DNA from: Clostridium sp. D53t1_180928_C8
GTDB lineage: Bacteria; Bacillota; Clostridia; Clostridiales; Clostridiaceae
Direction: 5' to 3'
NCBI RefSeq assembly: GCF_015667795.1
Contig: NZ_JADPEL010000009.1
Span: 62,001-126,000 of the forward strand
DNA length: 64,000 nt
Shown here: positions 56,222-64,000 of the stretch, one piece after another
Position numbering within the stretch: position 1 is the first letter of the stretch
Layout of the letters: the number at the start of each line of letters is the position of its first letter
Translations under genes and position numbers: made by a program
Notes under the pieces: model-generated
The model's input: only the letters and a program-made list of their open reading frames with translations
What the model was told of the DNA's origin: nothing
Database searches by the model: none

Positions 56222-58513
56222 TTAAACTAGACCAACTTCTCTAAACTTTTCAAAAACACTTTGTGGATTCATAGGCAGCTTATTTAGCGCTACTCCAGTT
56301 GCATCTAATACAGCATTTCTTATAGCTGGAGCAGGAGAAATAGTTGGATTTTCTCCTAAAGATTTTTGTCCAAAGCTACCTGCTGGGTCTGCCTCTTCCA
56401 CAAAATCTACACCAATCTTAGGAGTATCTAATATTGTTTGAATTTTATAATCTAATAAATTATTATTTAGTGGCTTACCTGTTTTTTTGTCAAATAACAA
56501 TTGTTCTGATAATGCATAACCAAGCCCCATACTTACTCCGCCCTGAACTTGTCCTTCTGCAAGTTTATGGTTCATTATCTTCCCTGAATCATGAATATTA
56601 TAGATTTCTAAAACTTCTATTTTCCCACTTTCAATGTCTACTTCAACTTCTGCAAATGTTACACCATATGCAACAGCATTAATTCTTACATTTTCAGAAG
56701 TATCACTTGTTATTGGTTTAGCATTTATTCTGTCATAATACGAATACATTGCTATTTCTGATAATGGACATAATATATCATTTAACTTTTTCTCTATTAT
56801 ATTTCCATCCTCAATGTCTAACTCTTTAATATTTAAACCAAATTTCTTACTTGCTATAAAAAGCACCTTTTCTTTTACTTCTTCTGCAGCCTTTTTAACC
56901 GCTGCTCCTGTAACGAAAGTTTGTCTAGAAGCATATGCCCCTGTATCAAATGGTGTAATATCTGTATCTTGGGTTGTAACTATATGAACATCTTTCATAT
57001 CTATTCCTAAAACTTCAGCTACCATTTGAGAAAAGACGGTATCACTACCTTGACCTATTTCAGTCGCACCAACTTGCAATTGAACAGATCCATCTTGATT
57101 CATTACAATTCTTGCACCAGCCAACTCTAAAGCTACAGGATGTGTACCAGAAAAATAACTAAAACAAGCCATTCCTAAACCTCTTCTATTATTAGAGTTC
57201 TGATTCTTATATAGTTCTTTTTTTTCATCCCATTTAATAAGCTCTTTTCCTCTTTCAATGCATTTATCTAATTCAAATGATCTTACTTTAATTCCACTTA
57301 AAGGATCAGTATGTCCAAGTGATATAAAGTTATCCTTTCTAAACTTTATTGAATCTATATTTAATTTTTCTGCTATGTCTTCAATATGAGCTTCTAAAGC
57401 AAAGCATACTTGTGGAATTCCATAACCTCTCATTGCACCTGCCGTTGGTAAGTTTGTATATACTGTTTTAGGCTCAACTCTTATAGAATTAAAATTATAT
57501 AAGGGTCTAAATTTACTTGCTGCACTCATTGCAATAGAATGTCCATGAGATGCATAGGCTCCATTATTAACAATATTATTCATATAAATACCAAGTAATT
57601 TTCCTTCCTTAGAAACTGCAGTTTTAATATTAAATTTCATAGCATGTCTAGTTCTTGTATCAACAAAAACCTCTTCTCTGCTTAGCGAAAACCTAACGGG
57701 TCTACCATTTACGGCTAATGTCATAGCTGCAGTTAATGGCTCAATTATTACATCTTGTTTATTACCAAAACCACCACCAACATAAGGTTTAATTACTCTA
57801 ATTCGTCCCCATGGTATATCTAGTGCTTGACCTACAACTCTTCTAACTATATGAGGTATTTGAGTTGAAGTTACTATGACTATTCTGTCATCACTATCAA
57901 TATAAGCATAGGCTGTTTGATTTTCAAGCTGACAATGTTGTACTATACTAGTTTCATATTCTCCTTCAAATATAAAGTCTGCATTCTTAAACTCATTATC
58001 AATATCGCCTATATCTATAACAGAAGAGGCAATTATATTATTTTTTCTATCTTCATGAATTTTAGGTGCATTTTCTTTAACTGATTCTTCTGGTTCAAAC
58101 ACAGCTGATAAAATTTCATAATCAACCTTTATTAATTTTAATGCTTTGTCCGCTATAATTTCATCCTTAGCTACTACTGCTGCAATAGCATCTCCAACTA
58201 ATCTTGCCTTATCAGTCAATATTAATCTATCTTCTACATCTCTATGTCCCGGATCTAATGAATAGGGATGACCTGCCGTTGCAAATTTTACCCTTGGTAA
58301 ATCTTTAGATGTGATTATTGCATATACTCCATCTAATTTAGATGCCTCTTCTACATTTATATTTTTAACATATGCATGTGCATAAGGACTTCTAAGTACT
58401 TTTCCAACAAGCATATCCCTTTCAGTAAAATCATCTGTATATTTAGCTTTTCCTGTTACTTTTGCAACAGCATCAACCCTATTTATATCGCTACCTAAAA
58501 TTTTATTAGACAT
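56222..58513 (-). CDS. Xanthine dehydrogenase-type molybdopterin subunit, one chain
   Basis: This 763-residue subunit is complete: GKAKYTDDFTERDMLVGKVL at the start, the binding loop YVGGGFGNKQD, AMRGYGIPQV and the GATEIGQGSD loop. VTGAAVKKAAEE and the active-site glutamate region GSFGQKSLGENP complete it. It hydroxylates a purine or related N-heterocycle using water, with electrons leaving through the Fe-S and FAD subunits. Xanthine is the likely substrate because of guaD, but this is inference. Many clostridial enzymes of this group carry labile selenium, which cannot be read from sequence. A GTG at 58522 overlaps GAGGTG; the ATG at 58513 is preferred. It is the first gene of the operon. 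Confidence 0.92.
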   Translation of the reverse strand: MSNKILGSDINRVDAVAKVTGKAKYTDDFTERDMLVGKVLRSPYAHAYVKNINVEEASKLDGVYAIITSKDLPRVKFATAGHPYSLDPGHRDVEDRLILTDKARLVGDAIAAVVAKDEIIADKALKLIKVDYEILSAVFEPEESVKENAPKIHEDRKNNIIASSVIDIGDIDNEFKNADFIFEGEYETSIVQHCQLENQTAYAYIDSDDRIVIVTSTQIPHIVRRVVGQALDIPWGRIRVIKPYVGGGFGNKQDVIIEPLTAAMTLAVNGRPVRFSLSREEVFVDTRTRHAMKFNIKTAVSKEGKLLGIYMNNIVNNGAYASHGHSIAMSAASKFRPLYNFNSIRVEPKTVYTNLPTAGAMRGYGIPQVCFALEAHIEDIAEKLNIDSIKFRKDNFISLGHTDPLSGIKVRSFELDKCIERGKELIKWDEKKELYKNQNSNNRRGLGMACFSYFSGTHPVALELAGARIVMNQDGSVQLQVGATEIGQGSDTVFSQMVAEVLGIDMKDVHIVTTQDTDITPFDTGAYASRQTFVTGAAVKKAAEEVKEKVLFIASKKFGLNIKELDIEDGNIIEKKLNDILCPLSEIAMYSYYDRINAKPITSDTSENVRINAVAYGVTFAEVEVDIESGKIEVLEIYNIHDSGKIMNHKLAEGQVQGGVSMGLGYALSEQLLFDKKTGKPLNNNLLDYKIQTILDTPKIGVDFVEEADPAGSFGQKSLGENPTISPAPAIRNAVLDATGVALNKLPMNPQSVFEKFREVGLV

Positions 58514-58578
58514 CGACTTCACCTCTCACCCTTCATTTTCACCCTTATACTTTCTATAAACTATATCAATATATATTA

Positions 58579-58607
58579 ATTATAGTATATTTCGATAATT
58601 TGTTAAA
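58579..58607 (-). promoter_or_regulatory. Possible promoter of the molybdenum hydroxylase operon
   Basis: On the minus strand TATAAT at 58579-58584 has a weak TTTAAC 17 bases upstream (58602-58607). No purine riboswitch was seen in the short leader. Confidence 0.4.
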
Positions 58608-58628
58608 TACTACATAATAAGGTATATT

Positions 58629-59129
58629 TTATAAAAATGGTCTTCTTATAAATAGTCCTTCTGACTTAAACATATCCATAACAAACCTTAATTCTGTACA
58701 ACCAAAGTCCATAACCTTTATACACCATGAACTTATTTCTATTCCAATCTTTAATTCATTAAAGATAATATCCATTCTCTTATCTGGAACAGATAAATTA
58801 TAAATAACATCATCTATAAACCTATTTAAATCATTATTATAAGGCTCAAAAGATAAACTATCTCCTTCTTCATGTATTAATTTAAAAATATGACTATCAT
58901 AAAGATATAATTTGCTCATTGATAAAACAAACTTATTTAAAACATTATAGCTATTATTTTTTAATATAATAGTTTCAAAATCCTTGTACTTGTTAATATC
59001 TGCAACATTTCTAGGCAATATATCAATTGTATACATATCTCTATATTGCTTTTGTTTATAACTATCACTTATTAACTTTTGAAATAATACTTCTATTGCT
59101 TTAGATTCTCTACCGTTATTTTCACTCAT
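58629..59129 (-). CDS. Hypothetical protein, 166 residues
   Basis: No family is recognised. It is soluble and mixed alpha/beta. The N-terminus MSENNGRESKAIEVLFQKL and a C-terminal MDFGCTELRFVMDMFKSEG are the most distinctive parts. The ribosome binding site GGTGATTTTTTT is of the common clostridial kind. It precedes the molybdenum hydroxylase operon on the same strand but is separated from it by about 115 bases that hold the operon promoter. Confidence 0.6.
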   Translation of the reverse strand: MSENNGRESKAIEVLFQKLISDSYKQKQYRDMYTIDILPRNVADINKYKDFETIILKNNSYNVLNKFVLSMSKLYLYDSHIFKLIHEEGDSLSFEPYNNDLNRFIDDVIYNLSVPDKRMDIIFNELKIGIEISSWCIKVMDFGCTELRFVMDMFKSEGLFIRRPFL

Positions 59130-59252
59130 AAAAAAATCACCTCTAATATTTTTTAACCTATAATATATTTATATTATTAAAAGAATAAAATATATTTATA
59201 ACATTATTTTACTCTCTTTTATTAATTTATATTTAGTTTTAATACTACGTAT

Positions 59253-59315
59253 AAAAAAAAGCAGAAGTACTCCTTGTTTTATCTAAATGATATCAAAAAA
59301 TACTTCCGCTTTTTC
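59253..59315 (-). terminator. Terminator of nfo
   Basis: AAAAAGCGGAAGTA pairs with TACTTCTGCTTTTT with one mismatch across a ~30-base loop, T-rich on the minus strand. Confidence 0.7.
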
Positions 59316-59317
59316 TA

Positions 59318-60148
59318 CTATTTATATTGTTCTCTTAATAATTCTATTTCATTTTTATATCCATCTAATTCATTAGGTGTTTCTAAGAAAAATGGTAAAT
59401 GTCTAAGCTTTGGATGGTTTATTATTCTGCTTATTCCTTCAAGTCCTAAGCTTCCTTCACCTATTTTTTCATGTCTATCTTTATGACTTTTAAAAGGATT
59501 CTTACTATCATTAAGATGTATAGCTTTTAATCTATCTAATCCAATTATTCTATCAAATTCGTCTAAAACATTATCTAAATCATTAACTATATCATATCCA
59601 GCATCATAAACATGACATGTATCTAAACATACACCTAAATGGTCCTTTAAATATACTCTTTCGATTATTTGTGCTATTTCTTCAAAGCTTCTACCTATTT
59701 CAGTACCTTTTCCAGCCATAGTTTCAAGTAAAACTGTTGTTGTTTGCTCTGGTTTTAATACTGTATTTAACATTTCTACAATAAAATCTATTCCTACATC
59801 AACACCTTGTTTTACATGACTTCCTGGATGGAAGTTATAAAGATTATTAGGTAAATATTCCATTCTAACTAAATCATCGGCCATCATTTGCGTTGCAAAT
59901 TTTCTTGTATTTTCATCTGCTGAACATCCATTTAAAGTATATGGTGCATGAGCTAATATTTTAGCAAAACTATTTTCCTTCATAATTTCTAAAAGTCCAG
60001 CAACATCTTTTTCATCTATATCTTTAGCTTTTCCACCTCTAGGATTACGTGTAAAGAATTGAAAAGTGTTAGCTCCAATAGATAAAGCTTCTTTTCCCAT
60101 ATTTTTAAATCCCTTTGTAGTAGATAAGTGACATCCTATGTTTAACAT
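59318..60148 (-). CDS. nfo: Endonuclease IV (AP endonuclease)
   Basis: Endonuclease IV cuts the backbone at abasic sites in base-excision repair using three zinc ions. Family motifs are [48 protein letters not shown] and [20 protein letters not shown]. The length of 276 residues is normal. Its leader carries a structured repeat (60175-60290) that also occurs upstream of the ABC-F remnant. Confidence 0.96.
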   Translation of the reverse strand: MLNIGCHLSTTKGFKNMGKEALSIGANTFQFFTRNPRGGKAKDIDEKDVAGLLEIMKENSFAKILAHAPYTLNGCSADENTRKFATQMMADDLVRMEYLPNNLYNFHPGSHVKQGVDVGIDFIVEMLNTVLKPEQTTTVLLETMAGKGTEIGRSFEEIAQIIERVYLKDHLGVCLDTCHVYDAGYDIVNDLDNVLDEFDRIIGLDRLKAIHLNDSKNPFKSHKDRHEKIGEGSLGLEGISRIINHPKLRHLPFFLETPNELDGYKNEIELLREQYK

Positions 60149-60174
60149 TTATAGTCCTCCAGTATTCTGTATTT

Positions 60175-60290
60175 AAGTGAAATTCTAAATCTTCGACTTA
60201 GTAAATTGAACTTAACTGAAACTCCAAATTTTAATTTGTCTAGTTGAAGTTACACTATGTGTACACCTACGAATTTATATTAGTAGTGTG
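60175..60290 (-). repeat. Structured repeat element, copy 1 (leader of nfo)
   Basis: Read on the minus strand, three hairpins follow one another. Hairpin A (60262-60290) is ACACACTAC / GTAGGTGT. Hairpin B1 (60214-60251) has stem parts AACT, TC, AACT and CAAATT. Hairpin B2 (60175-60213) has AAGT, TC, AATT and CTAAGTC. B1 and B2 share the layout of a 4-bp stem, a symmetric TC/TC internal loop, a 4-bp stem and an upper stem. Their stem bases differ by compensating changes. B2 ends 26 bases before the nfo start codon. Confidence 0.65.
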
Positions 60291-60359
60291 TTTCATTATA
60301 AATATACTACAATATTTTAATACTATCAATAGATAATAATTATTATTAAATAATATTTT

Positions 60360-60650
60360 TTAATAATTATACTCATCTATTTCATCATTTACTTCTTCAT
60401 TTAATATTGTAACAATAAATTCTTCTATTGTATTATATCCATAATCATAAGCTAAACTTCTCAACATATATTTTTCATCTTCATCTATTTCTAATAATAT
60501 TTCTATTTTGTATTGGCCATCTATTTTTTCTCTTATTCTTTTTTCCACTTTATTCTTATCTTTAATATCAGAGTAAAATCCATAAATTATAATAACACTA
60601 TAAAAAATAATAAATACCCTATGTAATATACTACTATTTATAAAATCCAT
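60360..60650 (-). CDS. Small membrane protein with RHH-like C-terminus
   Basis: The 96 residues consist of a single membrane helix (ILHRVFIIFYSVIIIYGFY, about 8-26), a charged linker and a C-terminal part of the form IEILLEIDEDEKYMLRSLAY then YNTIEEFIVTILNEE. That pattern of strand, helix, turn and helix resembles a ribbon-helix-helix domain. It starts six bases after the stop of the 50-residue RHH-like gene, with the GGAG of the ribosome binding site inside that gene. The two are one coupled unit. The function is unknown. Confidence 0.6.
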   Translation of the reverse strand: MDFINSSILHRVFIIFYSVIIIYGFYSDIKDKNKVEKRIREKIDGQYKIEILLEIDEDEKYMLRSLAYDYGYNTIEEFIVTILNEEVNDEIDEYNY

Positions 60651-60655
60651 ATTTT

Positions 60656-60808
60656 TTACTCCTCATAATTTTCAAGCCAAGGGTCATATATACAAACTTT
60701 CTTAATATATTCAGTTATACTTTTATTATCTTTTATAGCTTTATCCCTAAGTTTTCTTTCATTTTCTCTTGATAATTTCAATATTATAGTTTTAGTATTA
60801 CTCCCCAT
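60656..60808 (-). CDS. Tiny RHH-like protein, 50 residues
   Basis: Read directly from the minus strand: MGSNTKTIILKLSRENERKL then a second helix (SITEYIKKVCIYDPW) and an acidic end (LENYEE). A strand of alternating hydrophobics followed by two helices is the ribbon-helix-helix pattern of CopG/Arc-type repressors and antitoxins. The ribosome binding site AAGGGGTG is good. It is too short for most gene callers. It forms a two-gene unit with the membrane protein that follows. Confidence 0.6.
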   Translation of the reverse strand: MGSNTKTIILKLSRENERKLRDKAIKDNKSITEYIKKVCIYDPWLENYEE

Positions 60809-60908
60809 TATTAACACCCCTTTAAATTAAATTCTAAATATCTTATTTAGTTAATTAAAGTTACAATATAATATATTATGTAGCCCTATAAATTATTACA
60901 AAAATAAA

Positions 60909-60945
60909 ATGGACTATATAAAAAAATACTTTTTACATAATCCAT
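60909..60945 (-). terminator. Terminator of the sigma/anti-sigma remnant
   Basis: ATGGATTATGTAAAAA pairs with TTTTTTATATAGTCCAT with minor mismatches, followed by TTTTATTTT on the minus strand. Confidence 0.75.
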
Positions 60946-60957
60946 GTTCACTCTTTA

Positions 60958-61821
60958 TTACTTTGTAAGCTTAATTACTATTGGTTCTAATACCATATCT
61001 TCTATTGTGTAATCATCACTAAATTGTTCACAATCTAATTCTGAAATTCTAGGTGTTATAATTAACTCGCTTGCATCTTCATTTATTTTTTCAAAAACAC
61101 TATTACTCCACCATTGTCTTCCATCTCCACTTATTCCAAATGGTTGCGAAGTATATATATTTCCTAAATCATCTTTTACATCAATATCTAAATTATATAA
61201 TTTCCCATTTATCTTTTCAGTATCTCTTGTAATATAATTATAATTAATATTAAATGATATTGGTGATATTGAAATTTTTTCAACTGTAAATTCATATAAA
61301 TTGTTTTCAATAGTTTCATTTACTTCTTTAATATAATTTTCAACGGTATTTACCTCTATATCAAAATTCCATTCTCCACTTATTACTTCCTTTATATCTC
61401 CATGTAATTCAACTTCTTTACCTTCAATTATATCTTTACTAAACCATGCATTCTCATCATTTAATATAACTATATCCTTCCAGTTTATTATGAAATTAAA
61501 TTTATTATATTATTTATTAATATTTTCTTCACTAATTTTATAAGTAGCTTGACCAATATAATTATTATCTTCTATTCTCTCCTGCCTTCCATCTTCATAT
61601 ATTAAGGCATTCCCTTCACTATCCATTACTTCTTTTATACTATTTGCCCCTATGATAGGATAAAAACCTAAATCTTTATCACTTTCTATCATATAAGTAA
61701 AATTCAAAACTCGTCCATCAAAAATAGCCTCTTTTAACGTTATTTTTATTCCATTACTTTCTTTATTCATATTTATTTCAGTAGAATACTCTGAGTATGT
61801 CTCATATATTTTTTCTACATC
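60958..61821 (-). pseudogene. DUF4179 anti-sigma-type gene, 5' deleted and with a nonsense codon
   Basis: The remaining part encodes the extracytoplasmic DUF4179 domain: SNGIKITLKEAIFDGRVLNF, then SDKDLGFYPIIG. A TAA (61510-61512) interrupts it. The frame continues as YNKFNFIINWKDIVIL, ELHGDIKEVISGEWNFDIEV and more, to a final stop at 60958-60960. The N-terminal cytoplasmic and membrane parts are missing, and the 5' end is fused in frame to a sigma-factor fragment. The intact parent would be the anti-sigma partner of the ECF sigma factor next door. Confidence 0.8.
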
Positions 61822-62229
61822 CTTATTTAGATATAATAAGACTGAAATATCCTTTATTTTCAAATCATTAAAATACTTCATTATAATTATAGTCTTATAT
61901 TTATCTCTTAATAAATCTACAGCCTTATATAAATCTATTTTCTCTTCTATTGAGATAGTTCTATATTCTTCAATATATACTGATTCTTCGATTTGAACAA
62001 TTTTTATTCTTTCTTCATCATATCAACTGATACATTAATTAATATTCTTGTAATCCATGTTTTAAAAAATGATGGTTCTTTTAATTTATTAATATTAAAA
62101 TATCCTCTAGTTATAGTTTCTTGAAGTATCTCCATAGACTTTGCTTCAGCTTTTACATACATATATGCAGTTTTATACATGTACTCTTTATTAACCTTTA
62201 TTATATTAATATAAGCCTCTTTATCACCA
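61822..62229 (-). pseudogene. ECF sigma factor gene, truncated at both ends and frameshifted
   Basis: Sigma region 2 is clear in GDKEAYINIIKVNKEYMYKT, ETITRGYFNINKLKEPSFF and KTWITRILINVSVDMMKK. A stop at 62004-62006 follows. After a frameshift the linker and region 4 continue (IDLYKAVDLLRDKYKTIIIM, KYFNDLKIKDISVLLYLNK). The end of region 4 is lost at the junction with the DUF4179 fragment. The start is lost at the junction with the ABC-F fragment near 62229. Confidence 0.8.
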
Positions 62230-63062
62230 TATATATCAATTTTTATTATTTGATTTTCTTTTGGCTTCTCTTTTTCATCTAATTTTTCAATTCTAGTTTT
62301 TAATGATTTTATGGCATTATCCATATTTTTCTTAGTAGCTTGATTTCCTATTTTGTGAAGCCTTGCTTCAGAATTACCAAATCTCTTAGGTGTCTTTTTC
62401 ATTCCATCTCTTAAAGAACTTTTAGTTATTACAGCTTCTTCTAATCTTTTTTTCTCTTTAACATACTGATGGTATTCAAAAATTGCTCTATTAAATCTTT
62501 CTTCCTTTTGTTTAATATAACTACTATAATTTCCATTAAATACTGTAATTTTACCTTCATTTATTTCAATTATTTTATTACAAATATGATCAAGAAAATC
62601 TCTATCATGAGAAACTAATAATATTGCTCCATTAAACTTAATAAATTTTTCTTCTAAATACTCAATTGAATTTACATCAAGGTTAGAAGTAGGTTCATCA
62701 GCTATTATTATTCTACTGTTATTATTTAATGCTAGAGCTACTCTTGCCTTTACTTTTTCTCCACCACTAAGAAATTCATTATATTCATCTGGTAAATTTA
62801 ACTATTTCGCTATTTTTCTATTTTGAATATTAACAACCTCTTCTTCCAATTGATTAATATATGAATAACTGCTATCTAAATAAACATTTCCTTCATCATA
62901 ACTTTCTCTATTACAAATTACATTTAAGAAGGTGCTTTTACCAGACCCATTTACCCCTACAAGCCCTACTTTTTCACTTTCAAATATTTCTAGAGTTCCA
63001 ATATCTAAAATTAATCTATCTCCATAATATTTTTTTTAATTATTTTTTTTAATTAATTGCAT
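62230..63062 (-). pseudogene. ABC-F ribosomal protection-type ATPase gene, 3' deleted, two nonsense codons
   Basis: The frame starts at an ATG (63060-63062) with a strong AGGAGGG. TAA at codon 9 and a TAG near 62805 interrupt it; otherwise it reads GLVGVNGSGKSTF (Walker A), FLSGGEKVKARVALAL (signature) and IIIADEPTSNLDV (Walker B). The ABC-F linker KRFGNSEARLHKIGNQATKK follows. That linker is typical of antibiotic-resistance ABC-F proteins (Lsa/Vga/Cpl group). The second ABC domain is gone, replaced by the sigma-factor fragment. Confidence 0.82.
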
Positions 63063-63176
63063 AAAAAAATCCCTCCTAACTAATAGCGAGAGAATTACAA
63101 ACTAAAACTATATTTCACATTATTAAATGAATCAATTTCATTATACATAAACCTATAAAATATAGATTTATTTTTT

Positions 63177-63244
63177 AAGTACAACCCTAAATTTTTGATT
63201 TAGCAAATTGAACTTACACCTACGATTGTTAATGAGTAGTGTGT
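63177..63244 (-). repeat. Structured repeat element, copy 2 (upstream of the ABC-F remnant)
   Basis: Hairpin A (63216-63244) has the same ACACACTAC / GTAGGTGT stem as copy 1 but a different loop. Hairpin B (63177-63215) has AAGTTCAA / TTGTACTT and an upper stem CTAAAT / ATTTAG. Copy 1 B2 has CTAAGTC / GATTTAG at this place, so a G-T pair has become A-T. The element ends 114 bases before the start of the ABC-F remnant. The surrounding 63063-63470 region has no gene. Confidence 0.65.
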
Positions 63245-63295
63245 TTCATTTAATAAAGCTATAGCATAGTAATCACTCTCTAAAATTTATACAAC

Positions 63296-63332
63296 ACAAA
63301 TAAACCTTTAAAGGTTTATTTGGTTGTTTTTA
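63296..63332 (-). terminator. Terminator downstream of the small membrane peptide gene
   Basis: AAATAAACC-TTTAAA-GGTTTATTT is a perfect palindrome, with outer ACAAC / GTTGT pairing. Confidence 0.65.
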
Positions 63333-63470
63333 TTTTTTAAAGATGATTACATTCTCATTTTTTACTATATCTTTACCTTTCATAAAATTAATTGCATTTT
63401 TATTATATTATTTTTTTACATTTGTGTACATATTTTTACTCAAAATTAATTTGTTTATACTATAATATCT

Positions 63471-63596
63471 TTAAGAATTTTTCTTTATATAAATATTTAA
63501 AGCTTTTATTATAAGTATTAATGCATATATACTTAATATTGAAATAGTTAATATTAAAGCTATATTTATCCAAGCAATTATTCCTGTAAACAGCAT
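63471..63596 (-). CDS. Tiny single-helix membrane peptide, 41 residues
   Basis: The peptide MLFTGIIAWINIALILTISI, then LSIYALILIIKALN and a basic end (IYIKKNS), is one long membrane helix with a cytoplasmic Lys tail. A textbook AGGAGGTAATAAAA ribosome binding site precedes the ATG. It follows the L,D-transpeptidase gene by 26 bases on the same strand and is probably co-transcribed. The function is unknown; small type I toxins and regulatory membrane peptides have this form. Confidence 0.6.
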   Translation of the reverse strand: MLFTGIIAWINIALILTISILSIYALILIIKALNIYIKKNS

Positions 63597-63622
63597 TTTT
63601 ATTACCTCCTATATACTTTTTA

Positions 63623-64000
63623 CTACTCTTCCTTATAACAAACAATTGGTGTTCCTGGCTCTATATTATCATATATTTTTTTAGCTAAATATAATGGAAC
63701 ATTTACACAACCATGACTACCATCACTTTTATAAATTGAACCACCAAATGACCCTCTCCAACTTGCATCATGTATTCCTATATTACAATTAAAGGGCATC
63801 CAATACTTAACATCTGAGCTATATCCAGCTCCTTTTAAAGTTGCATTCTTTTGCTTATAATTTAATATATATGTTCCTTGTGGCGTTGCATTGCCTCTAT
63901 TTATATTTCCTGTTACAACATCCCCTTGAACAATTAACTTTCCATCTTTATAAAACCATAAAGATTGATTAGTTAAATTTATTTCTACATAAGTATTACC
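63623..64000 (-). CDS. L,D-transpeptidase (YkuD domain), 3' part
   Basis: The frame is open to the right edge, so the N-terminus lies outside the window. The visible ~125 residues are the YkuD catalytic domain: NQSLWFYKDGKLIVQGDVVT, RGNATPQGTYIL, IGIHDASW and the catalytic KSDGSHGCVNVP (His and Cys of HGCV). These enzymes make 3-3 cross-links in peptidoglycan or attach proteins to it, acting outside the membrane. The gene ends with KEE and TAG at 63623-63625. Confidence 0.92.
   Translation of the reverse strand, partial: GNTYVEINLTNQSLWFYKDGKLIVQGDVVTGNINRGNATPQGTYILNYKQKNATLKGAGYSSDVKYWMPFNCNIGIHDASWRGSFGGSIYKSDGSHGCVNVPLYLAKKIYDNIEPGTPIVCYKEE

Noticed and set aside
63460-63645. 61-codon minus-strand frame over the small membrane peptide
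   Set aside because: The overlapping 41-codon frame has a textbook ribosome binding site and a coherent membrane helix; the longer frame has neither.
1-64000. tRNA, rRNA or prophage
   Set aside because: No cloverleaf with CCA end, no rRNA segment and no phage structural genes were recognised on either strand; a dedicated scan could still find a tRNA that I missed.

Overview
The window is a low-GC, AT-rich chromosomal segment from a spore-forming Clostridium sensu stricto-type Firmicute. The evidence is strong GGAGG-type ribosome binding sites with ATG, TTG and GTG starts, SpoVS, the order spoVS-rny-recA-pgsA-rimO-ftsK-tepA, a mutS-mutL-miaA-hfq operon, and a fused S1-domain protein tail at the left edge. 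I do not assign a species.

Left part (1-17.7 kb). A partial S1-domain gene, a GNAT enzyme and miaB come first. An accessory block (3.6-7.9 kb) then separates miaB from the mutS-mutL-miaA-hfq operon. It holds an SGNH hydrolase with an in-frame stop upstream, an AgrD-like peptide gene with an AgrC-like GHKL kinase, an unknown gene and a decayed YdjM-type gene. A methionine gamma-lyase-like PLP protein, a membrane zincin and lexA follow.

Middle part (17.8-38 kb). This is mostly conserved housekeeping on the minus strand: an Xer-type recombinase, an acetate/succinate transporter, a Uup-like ABC-F protein, purB, HPr, spoVS, RNase Y, recA, pgsA, rimO, ftsK and a TepA-like protease. LexA-type operators sit at lexA and recA. 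A third, perfect one lies between two convergent genes.

Accessory region (38-50 kb). A coiled-coil protein gene and a tyrosine recombinase gene diverge from a 300-bp intergenic region full of phased repeats and a perfect 18-bp-arm palindrome. The recombinase gene carries a 14-bp DNA repeat at both ends. Beyond it are a small pyrophosphatase-like gene, a transposase-like orphan, and a run of small GNAT and methyltransferase genes, several of them broken.

Purine/N-heterocycle catabolism (50-58.5 kb). One minus-strand operon encodes two molybdenum hydroxylases with a guanine deaminase between them. One enzyme has a single large molybdopterin subunit. The other has its molybdopterin subunit split in two, as in the nicotinate dehydrogenase of Eubacterium barkeri.

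Right end (58.6-64 kb). Endonuclease IV, a two-gene cassette of tiny RHH-like proteins, a chain of three decayed genes joined by deletions (ABC-F, ECF sigma factor, DUF4179 anti-sigma), a tiny membrane peptide and a partial L,D-transpeptidase. A structured, covarying repeat occurs just upstream of endonuclease IV and again upstream of the ABC-F remnant.

I consider four items the best candidates for something undescribed: the AgrD/His-less AgrC pair, the recombinase/coiled-coil intergenic repeat system, the duplicated structured leader element, and the RHH-like cassette.
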